Source of the DNA: Nocardioides cremeus
GTDB lineage: Bacteria; Actinomycetota; Actinomycetes; Propionibacteriales; Nocardioidaceae
Direction of reading: 5' to 3'
Assembly: GCF_030518195.1 (NCBI RefSeq)
Contig: NZ_JAULSC010000001.1
Location: forward strand, 512,047 to 576,046
DNA length: 64,000 bases
Shown here in pieces: positions 21,548 through 28,360 of the stretch (positions within the stretch are counted from its first letter, which is position 1; every line of letters starts with the position of its first letter). Both the position numbers and the translations under genes were made by a program. The notes beneath the pieces were generated by a model. It saw only the letters and a program-made list of their open reading frames with translations. It did not search any database and was not told the DNA's origin.

Positions 21548-22651
21548 TCACTTGCCCCAGGCCTCCTGCCAGCCCTCGATCTCCGAGGCCGGGCGCGAGC
21601 CCGGGCCGGTGTAGACCGCGGAGGGGCGGATCAGGCGACCGGTGCGCTTCTGCTCCAGGATGTGCGCCGACCAGCCGCCGGTGCGGGCGCAGGTGAACAT
21701 CGAGGTGAACATGTTGGCCGGCACCTCGGCGAAGTCGAGGACGATGGCGGCCCAGAACTCGACGTTGGTCTCGAGGACCCGGTCGGGGCGGCGCTCGCGC
21801 AGCTCCTTGAGGGCCGCCTGCTCGAGGGCCTCGGCGACCGCGTAGCGCGGCGCGTCGAGCTCCTTGGCGGTGCGGCGCAGCACCCGGGCGCGGGGGTCCT
21901 CGGCACGGTAGACGCGGTGGCCGAAGCCCATCAGCCGCTCGCCGCGGTCGAGCAGGCCCTTGACGTAGGCCTCGGCGTCGCCGGACTCCTCGACGTCGGA
22001 GATCATGCCGAGCACCCGGCTAGGCGCGCCGCCGTGCAGCGGGCCCGACATCGCGCCGATGGCGCCCGAGAAGGCGGCGGCCACGTCGGCGCCGGTGGAG
22101 GTGATGACGCGGGCGGTGAAGGTGGAGGCGTTCATGCCGTGCTCGGCCGCGCTGCTCCAGTAGGCGTCGATCGCCTTGACGTGCTTGGGGTCGGCCTCGC
22201 CCTTCCAGCGGATCAGGAACTTCTCGGCGAGGGTCGCACCCTCGTCGACCTCCTTCTGCGGGACGATGGCCTTGTTCAGCCCGCGCGCCGACTGGGCGGC
22301 GTACGAGAGCACCATGACGGCCAGGCGCCCGATGTCGTCGCGGGCCTGCTCGTCGGAGATGTCGTAGGTCTGGCCGAAGCCGAAGGCCGGCGCGAGCATC
22401 GCGACCGCCGCCTGCACGTCGACGCGGACGTCACCGGTGTGCACCGGCAGGTTGAAGGGCTCGGCCGGGGCCAGGCCGGGGGTGTAGGCACCGTCGATCA
22501 GCAGGCCCCAGACGTTCTCGAAGGGGACCCGGCCGACGATGTCCTCGATGTCGACGCCGCGGTAGCGGAGCGCGGACCCCTCCTTGTCGGGCTCGGCGAT
22601 CTCCGTCTCGAAGGCGACGACGCCCTCCAGCCCGTGGTGTACCTCGGTCAT
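21548..22651 (-). CDS. citA: Citrate synthase, CitA/citrate synthase 2 type
   Basis: Condenses acetyl-CoA and oxaloacetate at the entry of the TCA cycle. The 367-residue protein belongs to the short actinobacterial form related to mycobacterial CitA. Catalytic H206 (GPLHGGAPS) and H245 (GFGHRVYR) are present, as is H171 (EHGMNAS). At the place of the third catalytic residue, Asp in the E. coli motif NVDFYSG, the sequence reads TNVEFWAA with E298. ATG at 22651 with an AGGAG ribosome binding site on the minus strand. It probably works with another, hexameric citrate synthase outside the window. Confidence 0.92.
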   Translation of the reverse strand: MTEVHHGLEGVVAFETEIAEPDKEGSALRYRGVDIEDIVGRVPFENVWGLLIDGAYTPGLAPAEPFNLPVHTGDVRVDVQAAVAMLAPAFGFGQTYDISDEQARDDIGRLAVMVLSYAAQSARGLNKAIVPQKEVDEGATLAEKFLIRWKGEADPKHVKAIDAYWSSAAEHGMNASTFTARVITSTGADVAAAFSGAIGAMSGPLHGGAPSRVLGMISDVEESGDAEAYVKGLLDRGERLMGFGHRVYRAEDPRARVLRRTAKELDAPRYAVAEALEQAALKELRERRPDRVLETNVEFWAAIVLDFAEVPANMFTSMFTCARTGGWSAHILEQKRTGRLIRPSAVYTGPGSRPASEIEGWQEAWGK

Positions 22652-22763
22652 CGCATGACTCCTGTGTCGTGTGCGGCTGCGTCCAAACCGTCGCATTGTG
22701 TCAGTGATGCTGCCCGTGCGGCACGCGGCGGTCCATGAGCCCTCGGGATGGTCGCGCGCTGGC

Positions 22764-22769
22764 TACCGT
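22764..22769 (+). promoter_or_regulatory. -10 hexamer TACCGT of the pdxH promoter
   Basis: TACCGT ends 7 nt before the ATG at 22777, consistent with a leaderless pdxH transcript. Confidence 0.5.
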
Positions 22770-22776
22770 GAGGACC

Positions 22777-23451
22777 ATGCCCGAGCCCACCGACGTGACG
22801 TCCCCGCAGCTGCGCGCCCTGCGCCAGGAGTACGCCGCCAACGGCCTCACCGAGGCCGAGCTCGCCCCCGACCCGTGGACGATGTTCGGGCGCTGGTTCG
22901 ACGAGGCGCGGGCGGCCGGGCTGCACGAGCCCAACGCGGTCGTGGTGGCCACCGCCTCCGCCGACGGGGCGCCCTCGGCGCGCACGGTGCTGCTCAAGGG
23001 CCTCGACGACGGCGCCGGGCGCCGGGGCTTCGTCTTCTACACCAACCACGGCTCGCGCAAGGGCTCCGACCTCGAGGCCAACCCCCGCGCCGCGCTGCTC
23101 TTCCCCTGGCACCCGCTCGAGCGGCAGGTGCGCGTCGACGGTGTCGTCGAGCGGCTCTCGCGCGAGCTGGTCGCCGCCTACTTCGCCGAGCGCCCGCGCG
23201 GCTCGCAGCTCGGCGCCTGGGCCTCGGCCCAGTCCTCGCCGGTCGCCGGCCGCGAGGAGCTCGAGGCGGCGTACGCCGCGGCCGAGCAGCGCTTCGCCGG
23301 CGGGCCCGTGCCGGTGCCCGACGGGTGGGGCGGCTACGTCGTGCTGCCCGAGGCCGTGGAGTTCTGGCAGGGCCGGCCCAGCCGCCTGCACGACCGGCTG
23401 GTCTACCGCCGCTCGGGTGGCTCGTGGTCGGTGGAGCGGCTGGCGCCCTGA
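22777..23451 (+). CDS. pdxH: Pyridoxamine 5'-phosphate oxidase
   Basis: FMN-dependent oxidase that makes pyridoxal 5'-phosphate from PNP or PMP. The 224-residue protein has the family blocks [62 protein letters not shown] and the C-terminal [13 protein letters not shown] at 22777 is chosen over a longer frame because of the hexamer 7 nt upstream. PLP is the cofactor of SerC, encoded 5 kb away. Confidence 0.95.
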   Translation: MPEPTDVTSPQLRALRQEYAANGLTEAELAPDPWTMFGRWFDEARAAGLHEPNAVVVATASADGAPSARTVLLKGLDDGAGRRGFVFYTNHGSRKGSDLEANPRAALLFPWHPLERQVRVDGVVERLSRELVAAYFAERPRGSQLGAWASAQSSPVAGREELEAAYAAAEQRFAGGPVPVPDGWGGYVVLPEAVEFWQGRPSRLHDRLVYRRSGGSWSVERLAP

Positions 23452-23495
23452 TGGGTCGAGGGGAACCGGCCGGCCCGCTCGGCCGTCCATCCGGC

Positions 23496-24182
23496 ATGAG
23501 CCTGCCGACGTCCCGCCTCGCTGCGACCGGTGCCGCTGTGGTGCTGGCCCTGCTGCTGGGCGGGTGCGGCGGGGGCGACGATGCGACTCCGGTCGCCGAG
23601 GAACCACCGCCGACCGGGTCGAGTCCCAGTGAGCCGAGCCCCGACGAGCCGACCGGGGCGCCGGGCCGGCCGTGCCCGCGGGTGCTGCCCACGGCGGGCG
23701 AGCGAGCCGGTGCCGACGAGGCTGCCGAGGAGCTGCCCGAGCTGCCGCCGGTACGCCGGGCCTGGGTGTGCCGCTACCACCCGGCTCAACTGGGCGAGGG
23801 CGAGGGCGAGGGCGATGGCGACGGCGATGGCGACGGCGAGGGCTCGCCGTCCGGGTGGGAGCGACAGGGGCGGGCCGCGCCGGTCGCCGACGCCGACCTC
23901 GCTCCGCTCGCCGACGCCCTCGACGGGCTCGCGCTCCTCGACCTCGACACCTCGCAGCGCGTCTGCACCGCCGACCTCGGCCCGCGCTTCATGGTCGTGC
24001 TCGCCGACGCCGGTGACCTGACCGGCGTGGTCGTCGACGACTTCGGCTGCCACGACACCCGGCTGACCGCCGACCCGCGCTCCCGGCCCGCCGGTGCCGA
24101 CGGCCCCGGTGGGGCAGTGGACGGCGTCCTGCAGGGAGGGCCCCGGGTCCTCGAGGCGCTGGGCGTCGGCCGCGGCGCCTGA
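23496..24182 (+). CDS. Lipoprotein of unknown function
   Basis: A 228-residue protein with a type II signal peptide and lipobox LGGC (C24). A Pro/Ser/Glu-rich linker follows, then a central acidic (GE/GD) repeat encoded by hexanucleotides at 23793-23843. Four further cysteines (CPRVLP, WVCRYH, VCTADLG, FGCHDT) could form two disulfides outside the membrane. ATG at 23496. No family recognised. The repeat length is likely to vary between strains. Confidence 0.7.
   Translation: MSLPTSRLAATGAAVVLALLLGGCGGGDDATPVAEEPPPTGSSPSEPSPDEPTGAPGRPCPRVLPTAGERAGADEAAEELPELPPVRRAWVCRYHPAQLGEGEGEGDGDGDGDGEGSPSGWERQGRAAPVADADLAPLADALDGLALLDLDTSQRVCTADLGPRFMVVLADAGDLTGVVVDDFGCHDTRLTADPRSRPAGADGPGGAVDGVLQGGPRVLEALGVGRGA
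23793..23843 (+). repeat. Coding hexanucleotide repeat (GGCGAG/GGCGAT/GGCGAC)
   Basis: Tandem hexamers encode GEGEGEG-GDGDGDGD-GEG in the lipoprotein. The repeat keeps frame whenever whole units are gained or lost. Confidence 0.8.
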
Positions 24183-24232
24183 CCCGGTCGCGGTGCTGGC
24201 CCGGGCCCCGACCCGGCTGGCACCCTGGGCCC

Positions 24233-24568
24233 ATGGTCTCGGATCTGCGCCACTGCCGGAACGGTCACGAGGTGCCCGGCACCGCCTCCCTCTGCCCCAC
24301 CTGCGGCGACGGAGGCTCCCTGCGCGACGCGGAGGGCTCCGGCGACAGGCCCATCAGGGGCTGGGTCTGGGTGGTGGTCGGGCTGCTCGTCACCGGCCTC
24401 GGCCGGTTGATGTGGTCCGGGGCCGGGCCGGAGGACGGCGGGGAGGCGCTCGTCGGTGGTCTGCTCTGGATCCTCGGGATCGTCGTGGCCGGTGTCGGCG
24501 TCGTCGCCGAGGGCGTGCTGGTGGGGATGCGCCGCTGGCAGCACGAGAGCGGTCGCCCGGTGCGGTGA
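24233..24568 (+). CDS. Small membrane protein with N-terminal zinc ribbon
   Basis: A 111-residue protein starting MVSDLRHCRNGHEV with a CPTCG pair (half zinc ribbon C-x2-GH / C-x2-C), then two hydrophobic helices (about 42-62 and 74-98). The topology is the mirror of the protein at 17881-18318, which carries its ribbon at the C-terminus. ATG at 24233. Function unknown. The next gene starts within 5 nt of its stop. Confidence 0.7.
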   Translation: MVSDLRHCRNGHEVPGTASLCPTCGDGGSLRDAEGSGDRPIRGWVWVVVGLLVTGLGRLMWSGAGPEDGGEALVGGLLWILGIVVAGVGVVAEGVLVGMRRWQHESGRPVR

Positions 24569-24572
24569 CGTG

Positions 24573-25169
24573 GTGACCTGGCAGACGCACCCGGTCACCC
24601 CCGACCGGTTCGAGGACTTCGCCGACGTCGTCAACCCGAACCGGCGCGCCTCGCACTGCTGGTGCCTGTCGCACCGGCTCCCCGCCTCCCAGGTCGAGGA
24701 GCTGGGTCGGGGCAGCCGTGAGCGGGCGATGCGGTCGCTGTGCGAGCGCGAGCACCCGCCGGGCGTGGTCACCTACCGCGACGGCGTGCCGGTGGGGTGG
24801 TGCAGCATCGGTCCCCGCGCCGACAACCCCAAGCTCGCCGCGTCGAGGCTGATCAGGCCCGTCGACGACCTGCCCGTGTGGAGCATCATCTGCGTCGTCG
24901 TACGAGGTGGCCACCGCAGGCAGGGGGTGACGACGCCGCTGCTCGAGGGGGCGGTGGCCTGGGCGGCGTCCGAGGGGGCGCCGGCCGTCGAGGCCTACCC
25001 GGTCGATCCGGCGGGGGAGCGGATGGACCTGACGATGGCCTTCGTCGGCACCCGGGCGATGTTCGAGAAGGTGGGCTTCGAGGTCGTCGGCACGACCGCC
25101 GCCGTGGCCAGCCGGATGCCGCGGCTGGTGATGCGTCGCGACCTGTCCGCATCATCGATCTGCGGGTAG
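24573..25169 (+). CDS. GNAT family N-acetyltransferase
   Basis: A 198-residue GNAT. The N-terminus has a CWCLSHRLP motif seen in a subgroup of actinobacterial GNATs. The acetyl-CoA loop reads VVRGGHRRQGVTTPLLEGAV and the end MFEKVGFEVVGTT. GTG at 24573 (or the adjacent GTG at 24570), immediately after the zinc-ribbon gene, so probably one transcript. Substrate unknown. Confidence 0.82.
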   Translation: MTWQTHPVTPDRFEDFADVVNPNRRASHCWCLSHRLPASQVEELGRGSRERAMRSLCEREHPPGVVTYRDGVPVGWCSIGPRADNPKLAASRLIRPVDDLPVWSIICVVVRGGHRRQGVTTPLLEGAVAWAASEGAPAVEAYPVDPAGERMDLTMAFVGTRAMFEKVGFEVVGTTAAVASRMPRLVMRRDLSASSICG

Positions 25170-25254
25170 CGCCGGGACTGCTGCAGCCCGGACCATCGAG
25201 GTGGCGGTGACTGTGACGAGCGCTGTCGTCGCCCCCCCCAGACCGGAGACCGCC

Positions 25255-25857
25255 ATGCTTCGAGGACACCCCATCCGTGCCGTGGCCGGTGGGTTCATCA
25301 CCGCCGCGCTGATCATCGGCCACCCCGTCGTCGCGCACGCCGAGAAGGCCGTGACTCCGAGGATCTCGTCCCCGAGCGCGGTTCCCGCTCCCAAGGACGA
25401 GCAGGGGGGCGTGATGAGCCCCTACGTCAGCTGCTCCAAGGCTCAGGTGGCACCACGTGTGAAGTGGGTGCTGACCAGTCGTGCGACCGGCGAGTCGCAG
25501 ACCTACCGCTGGCGTGGCGCCTATCCGGGCATGCACTTCCCCCGGGTCGACGCCGGGCGGTACCGCTCACGGACCACGGCGTGGTGCCGCGGCAGCAGGA
25601 CCAGCCGGGTCCACCGGATCCGGGTGGCCCAGAAGACCCACAAGAGGACCGTCTCGCGGCCCGAGTTCAACAGGGTGGAGCGCGGCATGACCCGGCTCGA
25701 GGTGCGCGAGGCGGTCGGCTTCGGCGGTAGGGACTGCTCGGCCTACGAAGGGCGTCGCACCTGCGTCTACGACATGATGCCGTTCTGGCGCTGGTCCTTC
25801 ATCACGTTCAAGGACGGCGGGGTCGTCTCGAAGCTCTGGGACGTCGCCCACGACTGA
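25255..25857 (+). CDS. Secreted protein with BamE/SmpA-like C-terminal segment
   Basis: A 200-residue protein with a signal peptide (cleavage near VVAHA-EK) and a cysteine-containing mature part. The C-terminal segment FNRVERGMTRLEVREAVGFGG resembles the start of BamE/SmpA-like domains. ATG 25255 is chosen for the GGAGACC sequence upstream and the well-formed signal peptide. BamE works in outer membranes, which this monoderm lacks, so only the fold may be shared. Role unknown. Confidence 0.62.
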   Translation: MLRGHPIRAVAGGFITAALIIGHPVVAHAEKAVTPRISSPSAVPAPKDEQGGVMSPYVSCSKAQVAPRVKWVLTSRATGESQTYRWRGAYPGMHFPRVDAGRYRSRTTAWCRGSRTSRVHRIRVAQKTHKRTVSRPEFNRVERGMTRLEVREAVGFGGRDCSAYEGRRTCVYDMMPFWRWSFITFKDGGVVSKLWDVAHD

Positions 25858-25900
25858 CCCACACACCCTGGCTGCCTCTCCACAGGTCGCGGGAGACCCA

Positions 25901-25928
25901 TTTACTCGAACTCCAGTTCGAGTAAAAT
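25901..25928 (+). promoter_or_regulatory. Promoter with perfect LexA (SOS) box
   Basis: TCGAACTCCAGTTCGA at 25906-25921 matches the actinobacterial LexA consensus TCGAAC-N4-GTTCGA exactly, inside a 12-bp perfect dyad (25901-25912 with 25915-25926). A TTTACT -35 (25901-25906) and a TAAAAT -10 (25923-25928), 16 bp apart, flank it, so LexA would block RNA polymerase. The -10 ends 6 nt before the ATG at 25935, predicting a leaderless, DNA-damage-inducible transcript. Confidence 0.85.
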
Positions 25929-25934
25929 AGGGGC

Positions 25935-27344
25935 ATGCAGACGCCGCTGGACGACCTGAGCGAGGCCGAGGTCCTCGACCGGGCCGGAGCCTGCGCGCGC
26001 TCCGCCCGCGAGGCCGAGGTCGAGCTGCTGGTCCTCGCCCACCACTGGGCGGTCATGCACTCCGCGGACCGGCTCGACCCCCACCAGCAGCGACTGCCCG
26101 GCCGTGAGCGGGCGCGCCGCTACGGCGGTGAGGGGGTCGCGGAGGTCACCGAGTTCGCCGCCGCCGAGCTCGGCGCCCGTATCGGGGTCACCACCTGGGC
26201 CGCGGCCCGCCTGATCGGCGACGCCCAGGACCTCCACCACCGCCACCCGGCGCTGTGGGCACGGGTGCAGGCCCTCGAGGTGCGCGCCTCCTACGCCCGC
26301 CACGTGGTCACCAAGACCCGCGAGCTCTCCCGCGCCGAGGCCGCACACGTCGACGCCGAGGTCGCCGAGTCGGCCGACGGTCGCATCCCCTGGAGCCGCT
26401 TCGAGGCACTCGTGGCCGGCAAGGTCGCCACCGCCGCCCCCGCGATCGCCCGCGAGAAGGAAGAGCGCGCCAGGAAGGCCTGCTTCGCCAAGATCATCGG
26501 CCGCCCCGAGCACGGCATGGCCTCCTTCCTCATCCGCGCCGACATCGCCACCATCACGCGCATCGACCACGCCATCACCCAGCGCGCCACGGCGCTCCAG
26601 GCGGCACTGCCCGACGAGCCCGGCGCCCTGCGCGAGGACAACGAGACCCGCACCGACGAACGCACCGTCACCATCGACGACCGCCGCGTCCTGGCCGCCC
26701 TCCAGCTCACCACCGGCACCGCCGAGCCCGGAGCTGCGGACGCGGGACCGCGGGTCGACCTCGTGGTCCACCTCGACGGCCGCGACCAGGTAGAGCTCGA
26801 CGAGCACGGCCAGCCCCTCGAGCCCGTCGCCCGCCTCGAGGGCCACGGCCCGGTCACTCGCTCCTGGGTCCGTGAGACCCTCGGCCCCCACGCCCGCTTC
26901 ACCATCCGCCCCGTCCTCGACCTGGCCCACCAGAGCCCCGTCGACGCCTACGAGATCCCCGCCCGCCACCGCCGAGCCGTGCGCCTGCTCTCCCCGGCCG
27001 ACACCTTCCCCTACGGCTCCTGCACCAGCGACGCCATGCAGATCGACCACACCCGACCCCACGCCCGGGGCGGGCCCAGCAAGCTCGGCAACTACACCCC
27101 TCTCACCACCAGCCACCACCGCCTCAAGACCCACGGCACCTGGCAGGTGCGACAACCACTGCCCGGCATCGCGCTCTGGCAGGACCCCCACGGCGCCACC
27201 TACCTCGTCGACCACACCGGCACCCGCCCCCTCGGCCAGCAGCCAGGGGCTCCGCCGCCACCGCTGCCGTCACGAGGTCGGCCCGCCAGCACCTTCGAGA
27301 TCTACCGACCCGACAGCCAGCTGGTCCTCGACTCCGCCGCCTGA
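25935..27344 (+). CDS. DUF222 domain HNH endonuclease (13E12 repeat family)
   Basis: A 469-residue protein of the 13E12/DUF222 family, multicopy in many actinobacteria. DUF222 covers about residues 10-320. A C-terminal HNH nuclease follows: D371-H372 (MQIDHTRPHARGG), N386 and H394-H395 (TSHHRLKTHG). The core His/Asn/His set is intact, so nuclease activity is plausible. ATG at 25935. Expression should be SOS-controlled (perfect LexA box directly upstream), as known for some mycobacterial 13E12 members. Its stop abuts the convergent soxR stop in TGATCA. Biological role unknown. Confidence 0.9.
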   Translation: MQTPLDDLSEAEVLDRAGACARSAREAEVELLVLAHHWAVMHSADRLDPHQQRLPGRERARRYGGEGVAEVTEFAAAELGARIGVTTWAAARLIGDAQDLHHRHPALWARVQALEVRASYARHVVTKTRELSRAEAAHVDAEVAESADGRIPWSRFEALVAGKVATAAPAIAREKEERARKACFAKIIGRPEHGMASFLIRADIATITRIDHAITQRATALQAALPDEPGALREDNETRTDERTVTIDDRRVLAALQLTTGTAEPGAADAGPRVDLVVHLDGRDQVELDEHGQPLEPVARLEGHGPVTRSWVRETLGPHARFTIRPVLDLAHQSPVDAYEIPARHRRAVRLLSPADTFPYGSCTSDAMQIDHTRPHARGGPSKLGNYTPLTTSHHRLKTHGTWQVRQPLPGIALWQDPHGATYLVDHTGTRPLGQQPGAPPPPLPSRGRPASTFEIYRPDSQLVLDSAA

Positions 27345-27848
27345 TCAGGGCTGCGGGTCGGAGTCGTCGGGGAAGAGGCGGCGTGAGCCGGCGCCCTCGT
27401 CGGCGAGCACGTCGTCGGGGTTGTAGAGCCGGCAGTGCTGCAGGGACAGGCATCCGCACCCGATGCACCCGTCCAGCTCGTCGCGGACCTTCTCCAGGTC
27501 GGCGATGCGCTGGTCGATGACCGGACGCCACCGCGCCGACATCCGGGCCCACTGGGCCCGGGTCGGGGCGGCCTCGACCGGTACGTCGGCGAAGGCCGCA
27601 CCGATGTCGTCGAGGCTCAGGCCCACCCGCTGCGCGGCCCTGATCACGGCGACGCGACGCAGGACCGCCCGCTGGTAGCGCCGTCGGTCGCCGGCGGTAC
27701 GTGTGCTCGTGATCAGAGCTCGGGCCTCGTAGTAGCGCAGGGCGGACGGAGTGAGGCCCGAGCGTCGAGCCACCTCGCCGATGGTGAGCAGGTCGCGCCG
27801 ATCCACTCTTGACCTCAAGTCCACTTGACGTTGTCCGATCGACGGCAT
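27345..27848 (-). CDS. soxR: Redox-sensitive MerR-family regulator SoxR
   Basis: MerR-type activator that senses redox-active compounds through a [2Fe-2S] cluster. The helix-turn-helix region is LTIGEVARRSGLTPSALRYYEARALI, and the cluster motif C-x2-C-x-C-x5-C is intact (CIGCGCLSLQHC). The start is uncertain: ATG 27848 gives 167 residues, but GTG 27824 or 27806 give N-termini closer to E. coli or Streptomyces SoxR. A SoxR-type operator lies at 27813-27830, inside the longest version's first codons. An MFS exporter and MarR gene lie downstream on the other strand. Confidence 0.9.
   Translation of the reverse strand: MPSIGQRQVDLRSRVDRRDLLTIGEVARRSGLTPSALRYYEARALITSTRTAGDRRRYQRAVLRRVAVIRAAQRVGLSLDDIGAAFADVPVEAAPTRAQWARMSARWRPVIDQRIADLEKVRDELDGCIGCGCLSLQHCRLYNPDDVLADEGAGSRRLFPDDSDPQP
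27809..27839 (+). promoter_or_regulatory. SoxR-type promoter: operator in a 19-bp spacer
   Basis: CCTCAAGTCCACTTGACG (27813-27830) is an 18-bp dyad with one mismatched pair and closely matches the SoxR box. It lies between TTGACC (27809-27814) and TCCGAT (27834-27839). The 19-bp spacing is the mark of MerR-family activated promoters. The -10 ends 7 nt before ATG 27847. Confidence 0.7.
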
Positions 27849-28020
27849 GGTAACCATCCAGAACAGCGACGACGACGCGTTCGAGCGCGTCCAGCAGTCC
27901 GGCCCCAGGCGGAGGAGATGGCCGTCCCGGCGCCGTCCGACGGTCCTCCAGGGTGTCCCGCACGGAACCGGTCGGGCCGACTCGCGCGCCTGGCGCGATC
28001 CGCTCGGCGAGCTGCGGTGA
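27847..28020 (+). CDS. 57-residue protein downstream of the SoxR promoter
   Basis: A frame from ATG 27847 encodes 57 residues (MVTIQNSDDDAFERVQQSG, then an Arg/Pro-rich tail). Only its position supports it: the ATG is exactly 7 nt after the -10 of the SoxR-type promoter, as in the other leaderless genes here. The N-terminus is weakly like small antibiotic-biosynthesis-monooxygenase proteins, which are SoxR targets in Streptomyces, but the rest is not. It may be a frameshifted remnant or a chance frame. Confidence 0.35.
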   Translation: MVTIQNSDDDAFERVQQSGPRRRRWPSRRRPTVLQGVPHGTGRADSRAWRDPLGELR

Positions 28021-28047
28021 GCGCCCACCCCTCGTCGACAAAACCTC

Positions 28048-28076
28048 TTGTCCGGCCCGGAGGCCCGGCGTACGGT
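28048..28076 (+). promoter_or_regulatory. Predicted promoter of the leader-peptide / MFS transcript
   Basis: TTGTCC (28048-28053) and TACGGT (28071-28076) are separated by 17 bp, near the consensus -35/-10 layout. Transcription would begin about 28083, giving a short leader before the strong Shine-Dalgarno at 28090-28103. This 5' region belongs to a transcript that could run into the MFS gene. Confidence 0.55.
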
Positions 28077-28108
28077 TTTCGCACACGGGAAAGGAGGTGG
28101 TCCGGAGA

Positions 28109-28147
28109 ATGAGTTCTTCCAGGACGCGTGAGGTGGCTGCCCGCTAG
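28109..28147 (+). CDS. Predicted 12-residue leader peptide (MSSSRTREVAAR)
   Basis: ATG 28109 follows AAAGGAGGTGGTCC (28090-28103), which differs at one position from the full complement of the 16S rRNA 3' end, an unusually strong ribosome binding site. The frame stops after 12 codons at TAG 28145-28147. The stop lies at the edge of a hairpin and upstream of alternative hairpins. Such a design fits translational or transcriptional attenuation of the downstream exporter. Conservation cannot be tested here. Confidence 0.55.
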   Translation: MSSSRTREVAAR

Positions 28148-28181
28148 CAGCCCCAGCAGGACGACGGGGCAGGAGTGCCCC
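28135..28181 (+). promoter_or_regulatory. Candidate attenuator with mutually exclusive hairpins
   Basis: Three overlapping stems can form: GGCTGC/GCAGCC (28135-28140 with 28147-28152, loop holding the leader stop), GCCCC/GGGGC (28150-28154 with 28166-28170), and GGGGC/GCCCC (28166-28170 with 28177-28181, loop AGGAGT). Each stem shares bases with the next, so ribosome position on the leader peptide could choose between them. Further downstream, 28182-28332 shows one small 5-bp stem (28251-28265) and nothing else I can name. Confidence 0.45.
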
Positions 28182-28332
28182 TGACGCTGCTGGCGAATCC
28201 CAAGCAGCTGCCCGACCCGCAGGTGGCCCGGCTCCGTCCGCCGGGCACGGCCCTCGTCTCGAGGGTCACGCCTGCGGGTCGCTGCATGTCCGGGGTTGGT
28301 GCGGGTTGCTCGAGGAGGACCGCGGGAATAAG

Positions 28333-28347
28333 GTTGCGCAAGTCAAC
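28333..28347 (+). promoter_or_regulatory. Candidate operator near the MFS start
   Basis: GTTGCGCAAGTCAAC contains the palindrome TTGCGCAA (28334-28341) and a GTTG/CAAC dyad, 14 nt before the GTG at 28361. It is a reasonable site for the MarR protein encoded two genes downstream, but no consensus is available to confirm this. Confidence 0.35.
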
Positions 28348-28360
28348 TGTTAGTCCCAGC

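Noticed and set aside
24573..25169. Start of this acetyltransferase at 24456
   Set aside because: That start would overlap the preceding zinc-ribbon gene by over 100 nt; GTG at 24570 or 24573 directly follows its stop and begins just before the recognisable domain.
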